From the NCBI GenBank assembly GCA_002419055.1, contig DIFI01000013.1, forward strand, positions 62,001 to 126,000: DNA of 64,000 bases, read 5' to 3'. Positions 1-9,032 of the stretch are shown piece by piece. Numbering within the stretch: position 1 is the first letter of the stretch; each line of letters opens with the position of its first letter. The translations under genes were made by a program, and so were the position numbers. A model generated the notes under the pieces. The model was not told where the DNA came from, searched no databases, and saw only the letters and a program-made list of their open reading frames with translations. Origin of the DNA: Peptococcaceae bacterium UBA5752 (lineage in GTDB: Bacteria; Bacillota; Dehalobacteriia; UBA4068).

Positions 1-1327
1 CACGATATTCATCGTCAAGCTTTTGACGTTCCATGCCTTGCAAAGCACGTAAGCGCATTTCCAATATTGCCTGAGCCTGACGCTCACTCAAAGAAAACCG
101 CTCCATAAGTCTTTCTTTGGCATTATCATGCGAAGCGCGAATAACAGCGATAACCTCGTCAATATAGTCAAGAGCTATTTTCAGGCCTTCGACTATATGG
201 GCTCTATCTTTAGCCTTATTAAGGTCAAAAGCGCAGCGGCGGGTGATGACATCTTTTTGATGAATAATATAATACTCAATCATCTGTTTGAGATTAAGCA
301 CATGAGGCACGCCGTCAACCAATGCCAACATGATGATGCCAAAACTACTCTGCAGAGTTGTATGCTTATATAACTGATTAAGAATCACCGAGGCATTAGC
401 CTCTTTTTTGACCTCGATAACAATCCTCATGCCATCTTTATCGCTCTCATCGCGCAAATCGGTAATGCCTTCGATCTTCTTTTCCTGCACCAATTCAGCA
501 ATCTTTTCGATCAGATTAGCTTTGTTGACCTGGTATGGCAGCTCAGTGACAAGTATCCTCTGCTTGCCGTTGGTCATCTGCTCGATGTTAACCTTGGCAC
601 GCAAACGTACTGAGCCACGACCGGTGGTATAAGCGGAGCGGATGCCATCTGTACCTAAGATCAGGCCGGCTGTCGGAAAATCCGGGCCAGGGATAAACTT
701 CATAATATCTTCGATCGATGCTTCGGGATTATCAATCATCATCACAATCGCATCGATAACCTCATTAAGATTATGTGGCGGAATATTTGTCGCCATACCA
801 ACTGCAATACCGGAAGAGCCGTTAACAAGTAAATTAGGCAACCGGGAAGGCAAGACCGTAGGTTCTTTTTCCAGACCATCGTAATTATCAATAAAATCGA
901 CAGTATCTTTGTTGAGATCAGCCATCATTTCCATTGCAAATGGCCGTAAGCGCACTTCGGTATAACGCATTGCCGCCGCCTGATAGCCATCAATCGAGCC
1001 GAAATTACCTTGGCCATCAGCCAGCATATAGCGCATAGAAAAGTCCTGTGCCATTCTGACCAGCGTATCATAGACCGAAGTATCGCCATGAGGATGATAT
1101 TTACCTAAAACATCACCGACGACACGAGCTGATTTTTTATGAGGCTTGTCAGGAGTAATACCCTGCTCATACATCGAGTAAAGCACGCGACGGTGAACAG
1201 GCTTCAAACCGTCACGAACATCAGGCAGGGCACGGCCAACGATAACACTCATCGAATAATCAATGTAGGATTCCTTCATCTCAGTCTCGATGCTTCTATT
1301 TAATATTTTGCCGTTACTGTAATCCAA
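1..1327 (-). CDS. gyrA: DNA gyrase subunit A, N-terminal part (runs off the left edge)
   Basis: This is the breakage-reunion subunit of DNA gyrase, which introduces negative supercoils with GyrB; only about 442 N-terminal codons lie in the window. The start is a TTG at 1327 with an AGGAGGG ribosome site 7 bases upstream, giving LDYSNGKILNRSIETEMKES. The catalytic tyrosine sits in AAMRYTEVR and counts to residue 122, as in Escherichia coli. The quinolone-determining stretch reads GDTSVYD, with Thr at position 83 and Asp at 87. It follows gyrB after 15 bases in one transcription unit. The identity is certain. The C-terminal beta-pinwheel that separates GyrA from ParC is not visible, but linkage to gyrB and the numbering favour GyrA. 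Confidence 0.96.
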   Translation of the reverse strand, partial: MDYSNGKILNRSIETEMKESYIDYSMSVIVGRALPDVRDGLKPVHRRVLYSMYEQGITPDKPHKKSARVVGDVLGKYHPHGDTSVYDTLVRMAQDFSMRYMLADGQGNFGSIDGYQAAAMRYTEVRLRPFAMEMMADLNKDTVDFIDNYDGLEKEPTVLPSRLPNLLVNGSSGIAVGMATNIPPHNLNEVIDAIVMMIDNPEASIEDIMKFIPGPDFPTAGLILGTDGIRSAYTTGRGSVRLRAKVNIEQMTNGKQRILVTELPYQVNKANLIEKIAELVQEKKIEGITDLRDESDKDGMRIVIEVKKEANASVILNQLYKHTTLQSSFGIIMLALVDGVPHVLNLKQMIEYYIIHQKDVITRRCAFDLNKAKDRAHIVEGLKIALDYIDEVIAVIRASHDNAKERLMERFSLSERQAQAILEMRLRALQGMERQKLDDEYR

Positions 1328-1342
1328 GTCTTTTCCCTCCTG

Positions 1343-3262
1343 CTATATATCAAGATTTTTAACATATTGGGCGTTACTTTGTATGAATTCGCGCCGCGGC
1401 TCAACTTTGTCACCCATTAAAATCGTAAAAATCTCCTCTGCCAACATCGCATCTTCCAGCGAGACTTTGAGTAAAGTGCGGTTTTCAGGGTTCATAGTCG
1501 TTTCGCTCAGTTGCTCGGCGTTCATCTCACCTAAGCCTTTGTATCTGTTTATATCATATTGATTTTTTTCTTTATCAGCAAAAAACCGTTGCAGCTCATT
1601 ATCATCATATAAATAGGTTTCATCCTTTTTGCTGCGTTTTGCCTTGACCTTATATAACGGCGGCTGGGCAATATAAATATAACCGGCCTCGATCAGCGGC
1701 CGCATATAGCGGAAAAAGAAAGTCAGTAAAAGGGTACGGATATGGGCGCCGTCAACATCAGCATCTGTCATAAATATCAATTTATGATAACGAGCCTTGG
1801 TCAAGTCAAAATCTTCGCCAATACCTGTGCCCATTGCTGTGATCATTGACCGAATTTCTTCATTAGCCAATATTCTGTCAAGGCGTGCTTTTTCAACATT
1901 AAGGATTTTACCGCGTAACGGCAGTATCGCCTGAGTACGACGATCGCGTCCGCCGATTGCGGAACCGCCGGCGCTGTTACCCTCAACGATAAACAACTCC
2001 GACAGCGAAGGATCTTTAACAGTACAGTCGGCAAGTTTGCCTGGCAATGAGGTTTTTTCCAAAGCGCTTTTGCGCCGCGTCAAATCGCGGGCTTTGCGCG
2101 CAGCTTCACGTGCACGCGATGCCTGGACTGTCTTTTCGATAATACGCCGGGTATGAGCGGGGTTTTCCTCTAAAAAAGTACCTACACCATCGCCTACCAA
2201 CGCATCGATAATGCTCCGCACTTCTGTGTTGCCTAATTTTGTTTTGGTTTGCCCTTCAAATTGCGGATCCTCAACCTTGACGCTGATTACCGCGGTTATT
2301 CCCTCACGGATATCCTCACCGGAGAGATTTGAATTATTTTCTTTGAGAATATTGAGCTTCCTCGCATATTCATTGACTACTCTCGTCAGCGCTGATTTGA
2401 AACCAACTTCGTGAGTCCCGCCCTCCTGGGTATGAATATTGTTAACATAGGAAAAAATATTTTCGGAATAACTATCGTTATATTGGATGGCAATTTCAGC
2501 CACAACTTTATCTTTTTCACCTTCAAAGAAAATGATTGGATGAACAACATCTTTATTTTTATTCAGATATTTGACAAAGTCCCTAACACCGCCTTCGTAT
2601 TGAAAAATTGTCTGCTCGCCATCACGTTCATCATCAAGCGTTATTTTAATGCCTTTATTAAGAAAGGCCAGCTCACGCATGCGGCTACTTAAAATATCAC
2701 GGGAATAAACAAGTTCTTCAAATACCTCTGCATCAGGCTTAAAGGTAATAGTAGTACCGGTAGTATCGGAAAGACCGACCTGGCGAAGATCATACTGAGC
2801 AACACCGCGATGATATTCCTGCTGATATAGAAAACCATTTTGCTCTACTCTAACCTCCAGCCATTCCGATAGTGCATTAACCACGCTGACGCCAACGCCA
2901 TGCAATCCGCCGGAAACCTTGTATCCGCCACCGCCAAATTTGCCGCCGGCATGTAACATAGTCAGCGCAGCCTCCACCGCGCTCTTGCCGGTCTTTTCAT
3001 GGATACCGACAGGAATACCGCGTCCATTATCCACGACAGTAACGCTGTTATCTTGATGAATGGTAACTTCAATATGATTACAAAAACCGGCCAACGCCTC
3101 ATCGATACTGTTATCAACGACTTCATACACAAGATGGTGTAATCCCCGCGAACTAGTAGAACCGATGTACATGCTTGGCCGACGCCTAACACCCTCTAAC
3201 CCCTCCAATATTTGGATTTGCCCGGCATCATATGATCCATTGTTGTTTTCGATATCGCTCAA
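1343..3262 (-). CDS. gyrB: DNA gyrase subunit B
   Basis: This is the ATPase subunit of DNA gyrase, 639 residues, the usual length for Gram-positive-type GyrB without the proteobacterial insert. The GHKL ATPase part shows VDNGRGIPVG and GGLHGVGVSVVNALS. The TOPRIM part has PLRGKILNVEKA, MTDADVDGAHI and YKGLGEM. The start is TTG at 3262, preceded 7 bases away by GGAGG. The conserved EGDSAGGSA motif is EGNSAGGSA here, with Asn at residue 429 matching E. coli Asp426. A promoter lies at 3310-3338, and gyrA follows after 15 bases. The upstream neighbour is a divergent gene rather than recF, so this is not the classical dnaA-recF-gyrB layout in the visible part. Confidence 0.97.
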   Translation of the reverse strand: MSDIENNNGSYDAGQIQILEGLEGVRRRPSMYIGSTSSRGLHHLVYEVVDNSIDEALAGFCNHIEVTIHQDNSVTVVDNGRGIPVGIHEKTGKSAVEAALTMLHAGGKFGGGGYKVSGGLHGVGVSVVNALSEWLEVRVEQNGFLYQQEYHRGVAQYDLRQVGLSDTTGTTITFKPDAEVFEELVYSRDILSSRMRELAFLNKGIKITLDDERDGEQTIFQYEGGVRDFVKYLNKNKDVVHPIIFFEGEKDKVVAEIAIQYNDSYSENIFSYVNNIHTQEGGTHEVGFKSALTRVVNEYARKLNILKENNSNLSGEDIREGITAVISVKVEDPQFEGQTKTKLGNTEVRSIIDALVGDGVGTFLEENPAHTRRIIEKTVQASRAREAARKARDLTRRKSALEKTSLPGKLADCTVKDPSLSELFIVEGNSAGGSAIGGRDRRTQAILPLRGKILNVEKARLDRILANEEIRSMITAMGTGIGEDFDLTKARYHKLIFMTDADVDGAHIRTLLLTFFFRYMRPLIEAGYIYIAQPPLYKVKAKRSKKDETYLYDDNELQRFFADKEKNQYDINRYKGLGEMNAEQLSETTMNPENRTLLKVSLEDAMLAEEIFTILMGDKVEPRREFIQSNAQYVKNLDI

Positions 3263-3309
3263 TTGACTGCCTCCGTTTCATAAGGAGTATACATTTTGTT
3301 AATATTGAT

Positions 3310-3338
3310 ATTTTATCACAAAATATAGTAACGTTCAA
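3310..3338 (-). promoter_or_regulatory. Predicted sigma-A promoter of gyrB-gyrA
   Basis: On the minus strand, TTGAAC (3333-3338) and TAAAAT (3310-3315) are separated by exactly 17 bases, with a TGA extension directly before the -10 box. The start of transcription would fall about 40 bases upstream of the gyrB TTG codon. Confidence 0.6.
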
Positions 3339-3463
3339 GTGTTTTCTTCCATTATAATATGTATTTTGATCAATACACTTTATATTGCGTAGCACTATTA
3401 ATAAATTAATAGATTATATACAACCCAAAAGGGAATAATTGATCTATGAAGAAATAAAATAAT

Positions 3464-4081
3464 ATGGATAAAAACGATAATGTTTTAGTATTTCCCGTTA
3501 CCTTTAAGAATGGGCAAATTGGCTGTCAAATGAACATCAATAATGATCAGGCAACTGTTGCTGATTTTTTGTCTGCAATGGATTATTTTGCTACCATATA
3601 TCTTGCTGATTGCCGTGGCTGCGATGGTTGTTGTCATGAACGTGCACCGCTTACCTCGATTGATATATCTGAGCTTGCTCAAATCGTTCCCTCTTCTGAC
3701 TATCCAGCGCATCAGGTGATTAATAGTTTTGGTGATATATACATCGACGATAAAGGTATCGTTGATATTACACTCCGTCGAGAAAATAACGGCGCCTGTA
3801 ATTTGCTTTGCCAAAACAAAAAATATTGTTTTGCACACAATCAACGGCCATTTGTCTGCCATAGCCATTTTTGCATAGCCAGAAGCAATGAGATCGAACA
3901 ATTAAGACAAATTATTGTAAACCATGGAGAAAATGAATTAGTGAGGCTATTAGCCGCCGAAGAAGCCAAAGGAGCGCCAATGATTGTCAGTAACAAAATT
4001 AATATTGCCGATTATCCTTCCTCGCCGCTTTCAAGAGCAAAGTCGTGGCATGAGGTTTTACTTAGTGACATTTTATTATAA
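3464..4081 (+). CDS. YkgJ-type cysteine-cluster protein
   Basis: A 205-residue cytoplasmic protein carrying the CxxCxxCC signature of the YkgJ / zinc-or-iron-chelating family (CRGCDGCCHE near residue 50). More cysteines follow in the second half (CNLLCQNKKYC, FVCHSHFC). Families with this pattern are thought to bind a metal or Fe-S cluster; no reaction is established. The gene is divergent from gyrB. The ribosome site upstream of ATG 3464 is weak (a purine run, GAAGAAATAAAA). It ends before the YitT gene, which points the other way, with a hairpin between them. Confidence 0.75.
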   Translation: MDKNDNVLVFPVTFKNGQIGCQMNINNDQATVADFLSAMDYFATIYLADCRGCDGCCHERAPLTSIDISELAQIVPSSDYPAHQVINSFGDIYIDDKGIVDITLRRENNGACNLLCQNKKYCFAHNQRPFVCHSHFCIARSNEIEQLRQIIVNHGENELVRLLAAEEAKGAPMIVSNKINIADYPSSPLSRAKSWHEVLLSDILL

Positions 4082-4090
4082 CAGTCAAAC

Positions 4091-4114
4091 AAAAAAAGGG
4101 CAGCGTCGCTGCCC
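4091..4114 (-). terminator. Rho-independent terminator of the YitT gene
   Basis: A GGGCAGC / GCTGCCC stem with a 3-base loop at 4098-4114 is followed on the minus strand by a run of seven T. It sits between two convergent genes and probably also slows plus-strand transcription. Confidence 0.8.
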
Positions 4115-4126
4115 ATTGTATTGTTA

Positions 4127-5026
4127 TTAATTGGCTTTTGCTTTATCTTTTTCTAACAATGCCTTAACAAATGCGTGCTTGGGAAATCTGCCTAACACTT
4201 CATATGTTTCATTTATACTGACAAAAGCGTTAGGATCAACGCTTGCGACAATCTCTTTCAATAATCCCATTTCAAAGCGGCTAACTACACAAATTAAAAC
4301 ATCTTTTTTGTGATGTGAATAGCCGCCTTCGCCTTCGACTTTAGTAACTCCGCGTTGCAACTCATAAAGAAGTTTACGAGAAATTTCTTCACCTTTATCT
4401 GTAATAATTAATGCGTTACGTTTACTGTTAAAACCAGCTAAAACCTGAGTCATTATCCGAGAGGCTATGTACAGATCAACCATCGTATACATTGCCGGCT
4501 CAAATCCGAAAACAAACGCTGCCACTAAAGTAATAATAACATTAGAAATTAATAACACTGTGCCAACGCTTACGTCATATTTCTTTTGGAACAGTATACC
4601 AACTATATCCATGCCGCCACCGGAACCGTGAAATTTTACAATTAATCCTATGCCAAAACCGATCAGTAATCCACCGAAAATTGCGGCCAGCAACGGATCT
4701 TTATTATAAACAGGTATGTATGGTTCAAGTACAATCAATAAAATACTTTCAAGTGCAATGACAAATATAGTATAGATAACAAACCGCTTGCGTAACTTGC
4801 GCCAAGCAATGATTATCAGCGGTACATTAAGTATAAACAGATAGACCCCAAACGGTAACGGTAAATAATTTCGAATAATTGCGACAAGGCCCCAAACACC
4901 ACCGGAGAGTAAATTGTTTGGTTGTATAAATATTAAAAAGCTGATAACTACAATCAGCGAACCTGCAATCATAAAAGAAAAATTACGTATATGTTTTTTA
5001 AGAGGTGTTTTTTTAAATTGCTCCAT
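4127..5026 (-). CDS. YitT family membrane protein (DUF161 + DUF2179)
   Basis: An integral membrane protein of about 299 residues with five to six hydrophobic segments in the first two thirds, including the glycine-rich FHGSGGGMDIVG of the YitT/DUF161 part. It ends with a soluble DUF2179-like domain containing ALIITDKGEEIS and YEVLGR. The family is common in Bacillota; its substrate is not established. Translation could begin at GTG 5047, but that codon has no ribosome site. ATG 5026 has AAAGG nine bases upstream and is preferred. The gene appears to be a single-gene unit with its own terminator. Confidence 0.88.
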   Translation of the reverse strand: MEQFKKTPLKKHIRNFSFMIAGSLIVVISFLIFIQPNNLLSGGVWGLVAIIRNYLPLPFGVYLFILNVPLIIIAWRKLRKRFVIYTIFVIALESILLIVLEPYIPVYNKDPLLAAIFGGLLIGFGIGLIVKFHGSGGGMDIVGILFQKKYDVSVGTVLLISNVIITLVAAFVFGFEPAMYTMVDLYIASRIMTQVLAGFNSKRNALIITDKGEEISRKLLYELQRGVTKVEGEGGYSHHKKDVLICVVSRFEMGLLKEIVASVDPNAFVSINETYEVLGRFPKHAFVKALLEKDKAKAN

Positions 5027-5160
5027 TTCTATAACCCTTTCTTTCACTTTACTAATTATAACATAATCATATTTAAAATCTATATAAATTATTAATTTTG
5101 CGTTTCATTTTACTCTAAAATGATCTTTAATATTGCCAATAATTATAAGGGAGTGACAAA

Positions 5161-5898
5161 ATGTTTCCACTGATCCACTATCTTTCTAATAAAATTATTT
5201 ACAGCCAAATACCGCCATTAATGGTGTTAGGCGGCTTCTATCCCGACTTCGCCGCCGGTAGCGGATATGATCGGGATACAGCACATTTAATGGGTGATGC
5301 TTTTTATAAGTGGTGCTTGGAAAATCATCCGGACGCCTTGCCATTGGCACGCGGTATAATCTCCCATGGTAGCGCTCCGGGCGGGGTTGATTATTTTGCT
5401 GACGAGCATTGGCCCGATTGTGAGCGCGGTTGGTGCTTTGAAGAAGGCAAACAGTGGATGAACAAAATTGCTGTTGCCAGTAAACTGCCGGATAATTTGA
5501 TATATTGGAAGTCACATAATTTTGTCGAGATGACATGTGAACTAATAGCTAATGATGACCAAAATGAGCTAAGTAAAGAAATATTGAGAGTTATTGATGA
5601 TAAAGTTACTATAGACTATGCCGCAGAAGTTTTAGCTGATTATACCGGTTGTGATAAAGTAAAAATTGCTGCGATGTTTAATAAAGCAGCTTATATATTC
5701 GCATTAGAGGAAGTCACATCAAAAGCAATGGCAGAAAAACAAGCGCAGGCGTTTGTCTTTCGCCATAATATCGTCAATACTGATGCTCCTGCTATGGCAG
5801 CAGTATTGGATGAAATGGCTGTCGCCCTGCGCCAGCGATATTATCCGTATATGGAACAGTCAACCAAACTGGTCGGTGAAATGTTAAGCAAATATTAA
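5161..5898 (+). CDS. Conserved hypothetical protein, possibly a His/Asp metal-binding hydrolase
   Basis: I do not recognise this 245-residue soluble protein with confidence. It has no signal peptide or membrane segment. Histidines and acidic residues are spread through the N-terminal half (PLIHYLSN, YPDFAAGSGYDRDTAHLMGD, GIISHGSAPGGVDYF, WKSHNFVEM), as in all-helical metal-dependent phosphohydrolases or zinc phospholipase C-like folds; that is only a suggestion. AAGGGAGTG precedes ATG 5161 at good spacing, and a strong terminator follows, so it is a single-gene unit between YitT and the cysteine-rich gene. Confidence 0.6.
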   Translation: MFPLIHYLSNKIIYSQIPPLMVLGGFYPDFAAGSGYDRDTAHLMGDAFYKWCLENHPDALPLARGIISHGSAPGGVDYFADEHWPDCERGWCFEEGKQWMNKIAVASKLPDNLIYWKSHNFVEMTCELIANDDQNELSKEILRVIDDKVTIDYAAEVLADYTGCDKVKIAAMFNKAAYIFALEEVTSKAMAEKQAQAFVFRHNIVNTDAPAMAAVLDEMAVALRQRYYPYMEQSTKLVGEMLSKY

Positions 5899-5935
5899 TT
5901 AACCAATTAATTATATTGATTTATTTATTAAAGGA

Positions 5936-5965
5936 CACAGCCGTATAAAACGGCTGTGCTTTTTT
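5936..5965 (+). terminator. Rho-independent terminator
   Basis: CACAGCCG (5936-5943) pairs with CGGCTGTG (5951-5958) across a 7-base loop, followed by C and six T. It ends the hypothetical gene 5161-5898. Confidence 0.88.
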
Positions 5966-6081
5966 ACTCTATTAGCTCTGCCATCTGTATTCGGCAGTAG
6001 CAAAACGGTACTTCGTACCGATAATTCATAATATGCCGCTGTACCTAAAGCAGTGACAACACACACTTTAACTACCATGCG

Positions 6082-6090
6082 CATAAAATA
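6082..6090 (+). promoter_or_regulatory. Possible sporulation-type -10 box (CATAnnnTA)
   Basis: CATAAAATA at 6082-6090 matches the CATAnnnTA -10 pattern of mother-cell sigma factors (E/K) and lies 31 bases before the ATG of the cysteine-rich gene. AC-containing -35 candidates about 16 bases upstream are too degenerate to decide. No sigma-A promoter is obvious here. Confidence 0.3.
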
Positions 6091-6121
6091 AAACAAAGAT
6101 ATACCTTAAGAGGTGTTGTTT

Positions 6122-6784
6122 ATGAGTTTATTTTGTAACTCCTGCCGCTCAAATTGCAATTGCAATGGCAATTCAACCTGCTCGAATCTAACTACCAAGA
6201 ACTGCAAACATAATGTGTTGCTGAACGCAGTAATCGACAGTTGCTGCACAACCGAAGAAGTCAGTCGAGATATTGTTGTACCATGTAATAGTGTCTTCGA
6301 TTGTCACGATTTGGAAATTGGTACTGTACTGCCGGTCGAGGTTAATGGAGACATTATCTTCAAACAGTTAGCCAATGAAAGGGATGAATGCCTCTGCCTG
6401 TCCTCTGCTCGCTTTATAATCCCAATCCGTATATTTAATAACGATGAATGCGGATGCATGAGTAATTCAATTTGCCGAGTCATCAATGTCGTTCGTACAG
6501 CCAGTCTTTGCTGCACCAAAGATTCGGTGCTGACCGCATCATTATTCAGGGTACTTGCAATCAGCGCCATTGTCTCAGATATTCAGTGCAACGTGGTTAC
6601 CATTACCGTCAGTTTCCTCTTGCAAACCTGTCTCCAGCAAACGGTTTTAAGAGAATTTTGTATTACCGCTACCCCTATTTGCCAACACAACGAATGCGAA
6701 GCCAACCGCAATTTCCAAGTTGATGAATGCGATTTGCTTTGCTGCAACACTACCGGCTTCAAAAAGTGCCCCGAATGTACTTAA
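6122..6784 (+). CDS. Cysteine-rich protein, candidate spore coat / exosporium component
   Basis: A 220-residue protein with about 27 cysteines, many in CxC, CC or CxxC spacing (FCNSCRSNCNCN at the start, CNTTGFKKCPEC at the end). Between them lie hydrophobic beta-rich stretches. There is no signal peptide. ATG 6122 has AAGAGG eight bases upstream; the in-frame GTG 6113 overlaps that site and is rejected. Cysteine-rich proteins of this size without export signals are typical of cross-linked spore coat layers, and the CATAAAATA box upstream would fit, but I do not recognise a specific coat family. A strong hairpin terminator follows. Confidence 0.55.
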   Translation: MSLFCNSCRSNCNCNGNSTCSNLTTKNCKHNVLLNAVIDSCCTTEEVSRDIVVPCNSVFDCHDLEIGTVLPVEVNGDIIFKQLANERDECLCLSSARFIIPIRIFNNDECGCMSNSICRVINVVRTASLCCTKDSVLTASLFRVLAISAIVSDIQCNVVTITVSFLLQTCLQQTVLREFCITATPICQHNECEANRNFQVDECDLLCCNTTGFKKCPECT

Positions 6785-6798
6785 AAATATCCGTTTCA

Positions 6799-6833
6799 CA
6801 AGGCGGCGTGCTTATGCACGCCGCCTTGTTTAT
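6799..6833. terminator. Bidirectional terminator between convergent genes
   Basis: A 13-base-pair perfect stem (CAAGGCGGCGTGC, 6799-6811, with its complement 6816-6828) closes a 4-base loop. A TTTAT run follows on the plus side. It serves the cysteine-rich gene and lies just past the stop of ilvN on the minus strand. Confidence 0.8.
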
Positions 6834-6834
6834 C

Positions 6835-7332
6835 TCAATTATCAATTAGCCTCTTGTGACTTCGAGAAATAAATATTTCCCCGGTGCGGATAATCTCAAC
6901 AATGCCAAATTTGCTCATCATTTCACAAAAAGCGTTTACTTTCCCAACATCACCTGTCGCTTCTATCACCATAGTATCGGGATGAACATCGATAATTTTG
7001 GCGCGAAAGATCGAAACAAGATTAGTTATATCAGCACGATGTTCCTCCCCTGCATTGACCTTTACTAATGCCATTTCCCGCGATATATGATCTATCTGCG
7101 TCATATTGACAACACGGATCACTTCAACCAATTTTGCTAATTGATCCTGTATTTGCTCCAATTCACGTTCGTCGGTAACATCAACCACTATCGAAATACG
7201 AGTGATATTCTCTTCTTCTGTAGATGAAGCGGCAATACTGGCAATATTATAACCGCGCCGAGCAATAAGTCCGGCCACCCGATACAATACTCCCGGATGG
7301 TTTTCTACTAATACCGATATGGTATTTTTCAT
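6835..7332 (-). CDS. ilvN: Acetolactate synthase small (regulatory) subunit, copy 1
   Basis: The regulatory subunit of acetohydroxyacid synthase, 165 residues. An N-terminal ACT domain (ISVLVENHPGVLYRVAGL, RRGYNIASI) binds the feedback valine in this family, and a C-terminal ACT-like domain follows (IDVHPDTMVIEATG, VEIIRTGEI). ATG 7332 lies 11 bases after the stop of ilvB, so the two are translated as a pair. A second, diverged copy is at 33579-34082. Confidence 0.93.
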   Translation of the reverse strand: MKNTISVLVENHPGVLYRVAGLIARRGYNIASIAASSTEEENITRISIVVDVTDERELEQIQDQLAKLVEVIRVVNMTQIDHISREMALVKVNAGEEHRADITNLVSIFRAKIIDVHPDTMVIEATGDVGKVNAFCEMMSKFGIVEIIRTGEIFISRSHKRLIDN

Positions 7333-7343
7333 AAATACCCCTC

Positions 7344-9008
7344 CTACTCCATCATATCTGTCAACGGTGCTCCAGGCGCTACCATTGGCAACACATTTTC
7401 GTCATCCTCTACCCAGACATCAATAAGTATTGGGCCTTGAGAATTTTTGGCATCTTCGAGTGCATGTTTTAGGCCGCATTTCTTTTTTACGGTTAAGCTC
7501 TGTACTCCCATGGCCCAGGCTATTGCCGCGAAATCTGTACCGGCATAATGCTTTGAGGCACTGTAATGTCCTTGAAAAAACATCCGTTGCCATTGACGTA
7601 CCATGCCTAATCCATGATTATTAATAACAAATATTTTGATTGGCAAATTATGCTCTGAAGCCGTAGCAAGTTCCTGACAGTTCATCATGATGCCACCGTC
7701 ACCGACAAATAACCATACTTCTTGGTCGGGACATGCTATCTGCGCACCGATTGCTGCAGGGAGCCCATAACCCATTGTGCCAAGACCACCGGAGGACAAA
7801 AAGCCGCGTGGTGTACGGGTGCGGCAATATTGCGCTGCCCACATTTGATGCTGACCGACATCTGTAACAACTATTGCATCATCAGCCAATATATCGCTAA
7901 CACCTTCTATTACTTCTTGAGGTAGCAATGTTGCATCTTTTTTATTATATTTTAGCGGATGTTCAGTTTTCCAATTGGTCAGTTGTTGTAGCCATTCACT
8001 GATATCCATAACAATCGCTTTATCAGTAACTTGAGGTAACGACCAACTCAAATCTCCAAGCACGCTGTAATCAACACCAATGATTTTGCCTATTTCTGAC
8101 GGATCAATATCGAAATGAGCAATTTTAGTATTTGGGGCAAATTTATCTATATCACCGGTTACTCGATCATCAAAACGCACTCCCATAGCTAACAGCAAAT
8201 CGCAATTACTAATCGCCATATTTGCTGCATATGTACCGTGCATACCTACCATGCCAAGATAATTATCATATTGATGATCAACAGCCGAAAGTCCAAGCAA
8301 GCTGGCAATAACCGGCAAGTTAGTTTTCTTAAGCAAGCCTGCCAAAGTTTGGCTCATATCAGAGATAACCACACCGCCACCTATAAATAGCAACGGCCTT
8401 TTTGCCTCTGCCAAAGCTTTGATTACTATATCAATATCAGCACTTTTACCCTCTTTTATAGGATTATAGCCTTTAAAAGGTAAATGCGGAATATCATCAA
8501 TCTCAATATTCGCAAAAAACAAATCTTTAGGTATATCAACAACTACAGGCCCAGGGCGGCCAGATCTTGCAATATAAAATGCTTTGCTAAGAATATCCGG
8601 TAGAAATTTGGGATCTTTGACCATAAAGTTATGTTTGGAAATTGGCGTAGTAATGCCATAGACATCGGCCTCCTGAAATGAGTCCTTGCCTAACAGTTGA
8701 GTTGTAACCTGACAAGTAATTACTACCATAGGAACAGAATCCATATTGGCAGTAGCTATACCGGTAATCAAATTTGTGGCGCCGGGTCCGGAAGTAGATA
8801 AACAGACGCCTACTTTGCCGGATGCACGTGCATAGCCGTCGGCCGCATGAGCAGCGCCTTGTTCATGTCTGGTTAGAATATGGCGAATGCCTGATTCATA
8901 TAAAGCATCATATAAAGGCAGCGCTACACCACCGGGATAACCAAAAATAGTATCGACGCCTTCTCTTTTTAATACTTCTACTACTGCATCTCCGCCTTTT
9001 AACAACAT
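7344..9008 (-). CDS. ilvB: Acetolactate synthase large (catalytic) subunit, copy 1
   Basis: A thiamine-diphosphate enzyme joining two pyruvates to acetolactate, or pyruvate and 2-ketobutyrate to acetohydroxybutyrate; 554 residues. Visible motifs are FGYPGG, the catalytic glutamate in RHEQGAAHAADGYAR, the FAD/substrate loop GVRFDDRVTG, and the ThDP motif VGDGGIMMN...NNHGLGMVRQWQ. The Trp in VRQWQ corresponds to E. coli AHAS II Trp464, the residue that favours 2-ketobutyrate. ATG 9008 has AGGGG eight bases upstream; the in-frame GTG 9026 has none. The gene follows mscL by 24 bases and precedes ilvN by 11, suggesting an mscL-ilvB-ilvN transcript with no leader peptide of its own. Confidence 0.95.
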   Translation of the reverse strand: MLLKGGDAVVEVLKREGVDTIFGYPGGVALPLYDALYESGIRHILTRHEQGAAHAADGYARASGKVGVCLSTSGPGATNLITGIATANMDSVPMVVITCQVTTQLLGKDSFQEADVYGITTPISKHNFMVKDPKFLPDILSKAFYIARSGRPGPVVVDIPKDLFFANIEIDDIPHLPFKGYNPIKEGKSADIDIVIKALAEAKRPLLFIGGGVVISDMSQTLAGLLKKTNLPVIASLLGLSAVDHQYDNYLGMVGMHGTYAANMAISNCDLLLAMGVRFDDRVTGDIDKFAPNTKIAHFDIDPSEIGKIIGVDYSVLGDLSWSLPQVTDKAIVMDISEWLQQLTNWKTEHPLKYNKKDATLLPQEVIEGVSDILADDAIVVTDVGQHQMWAAQYCRTRTPRGFLSSGGLGTMGYGLPAAIGAQIACPDQEVWLFVGDGGIMMNCQELATASEHNLPIKIFVINNHGLGMVRQWQRMFFQGHYSASKHYAGTDFAAIAWAMGVQSLTVKKKCGLKHALEDAKNSQGPILIDVWVEDDENVLPMVAPGAPLTDMME

Positions 9009-9032
9009 TGAAATTTCCCCTCTCACAAGTAA

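Noticed and set aside
3440..3464. Minimal frame ATG-AAG-AAA-TAA just before the YkgJ-type gene
   Set aside because: Three codons only; it is more likely chance in an A-rich leader.
3485..3901. 138-codon minus-strand frame opposite the YkgJ-type gene
   Set aside because: Antisense shadow; the plus-strand frame carries the CxxCxxCC signature.
5911..6096. 61-codon minus-strand frame between two plus-strand genes
   Set aside because: It covers a terminator hairpin and has no ribosome site; the composition follows the hairpin rather than a protein.
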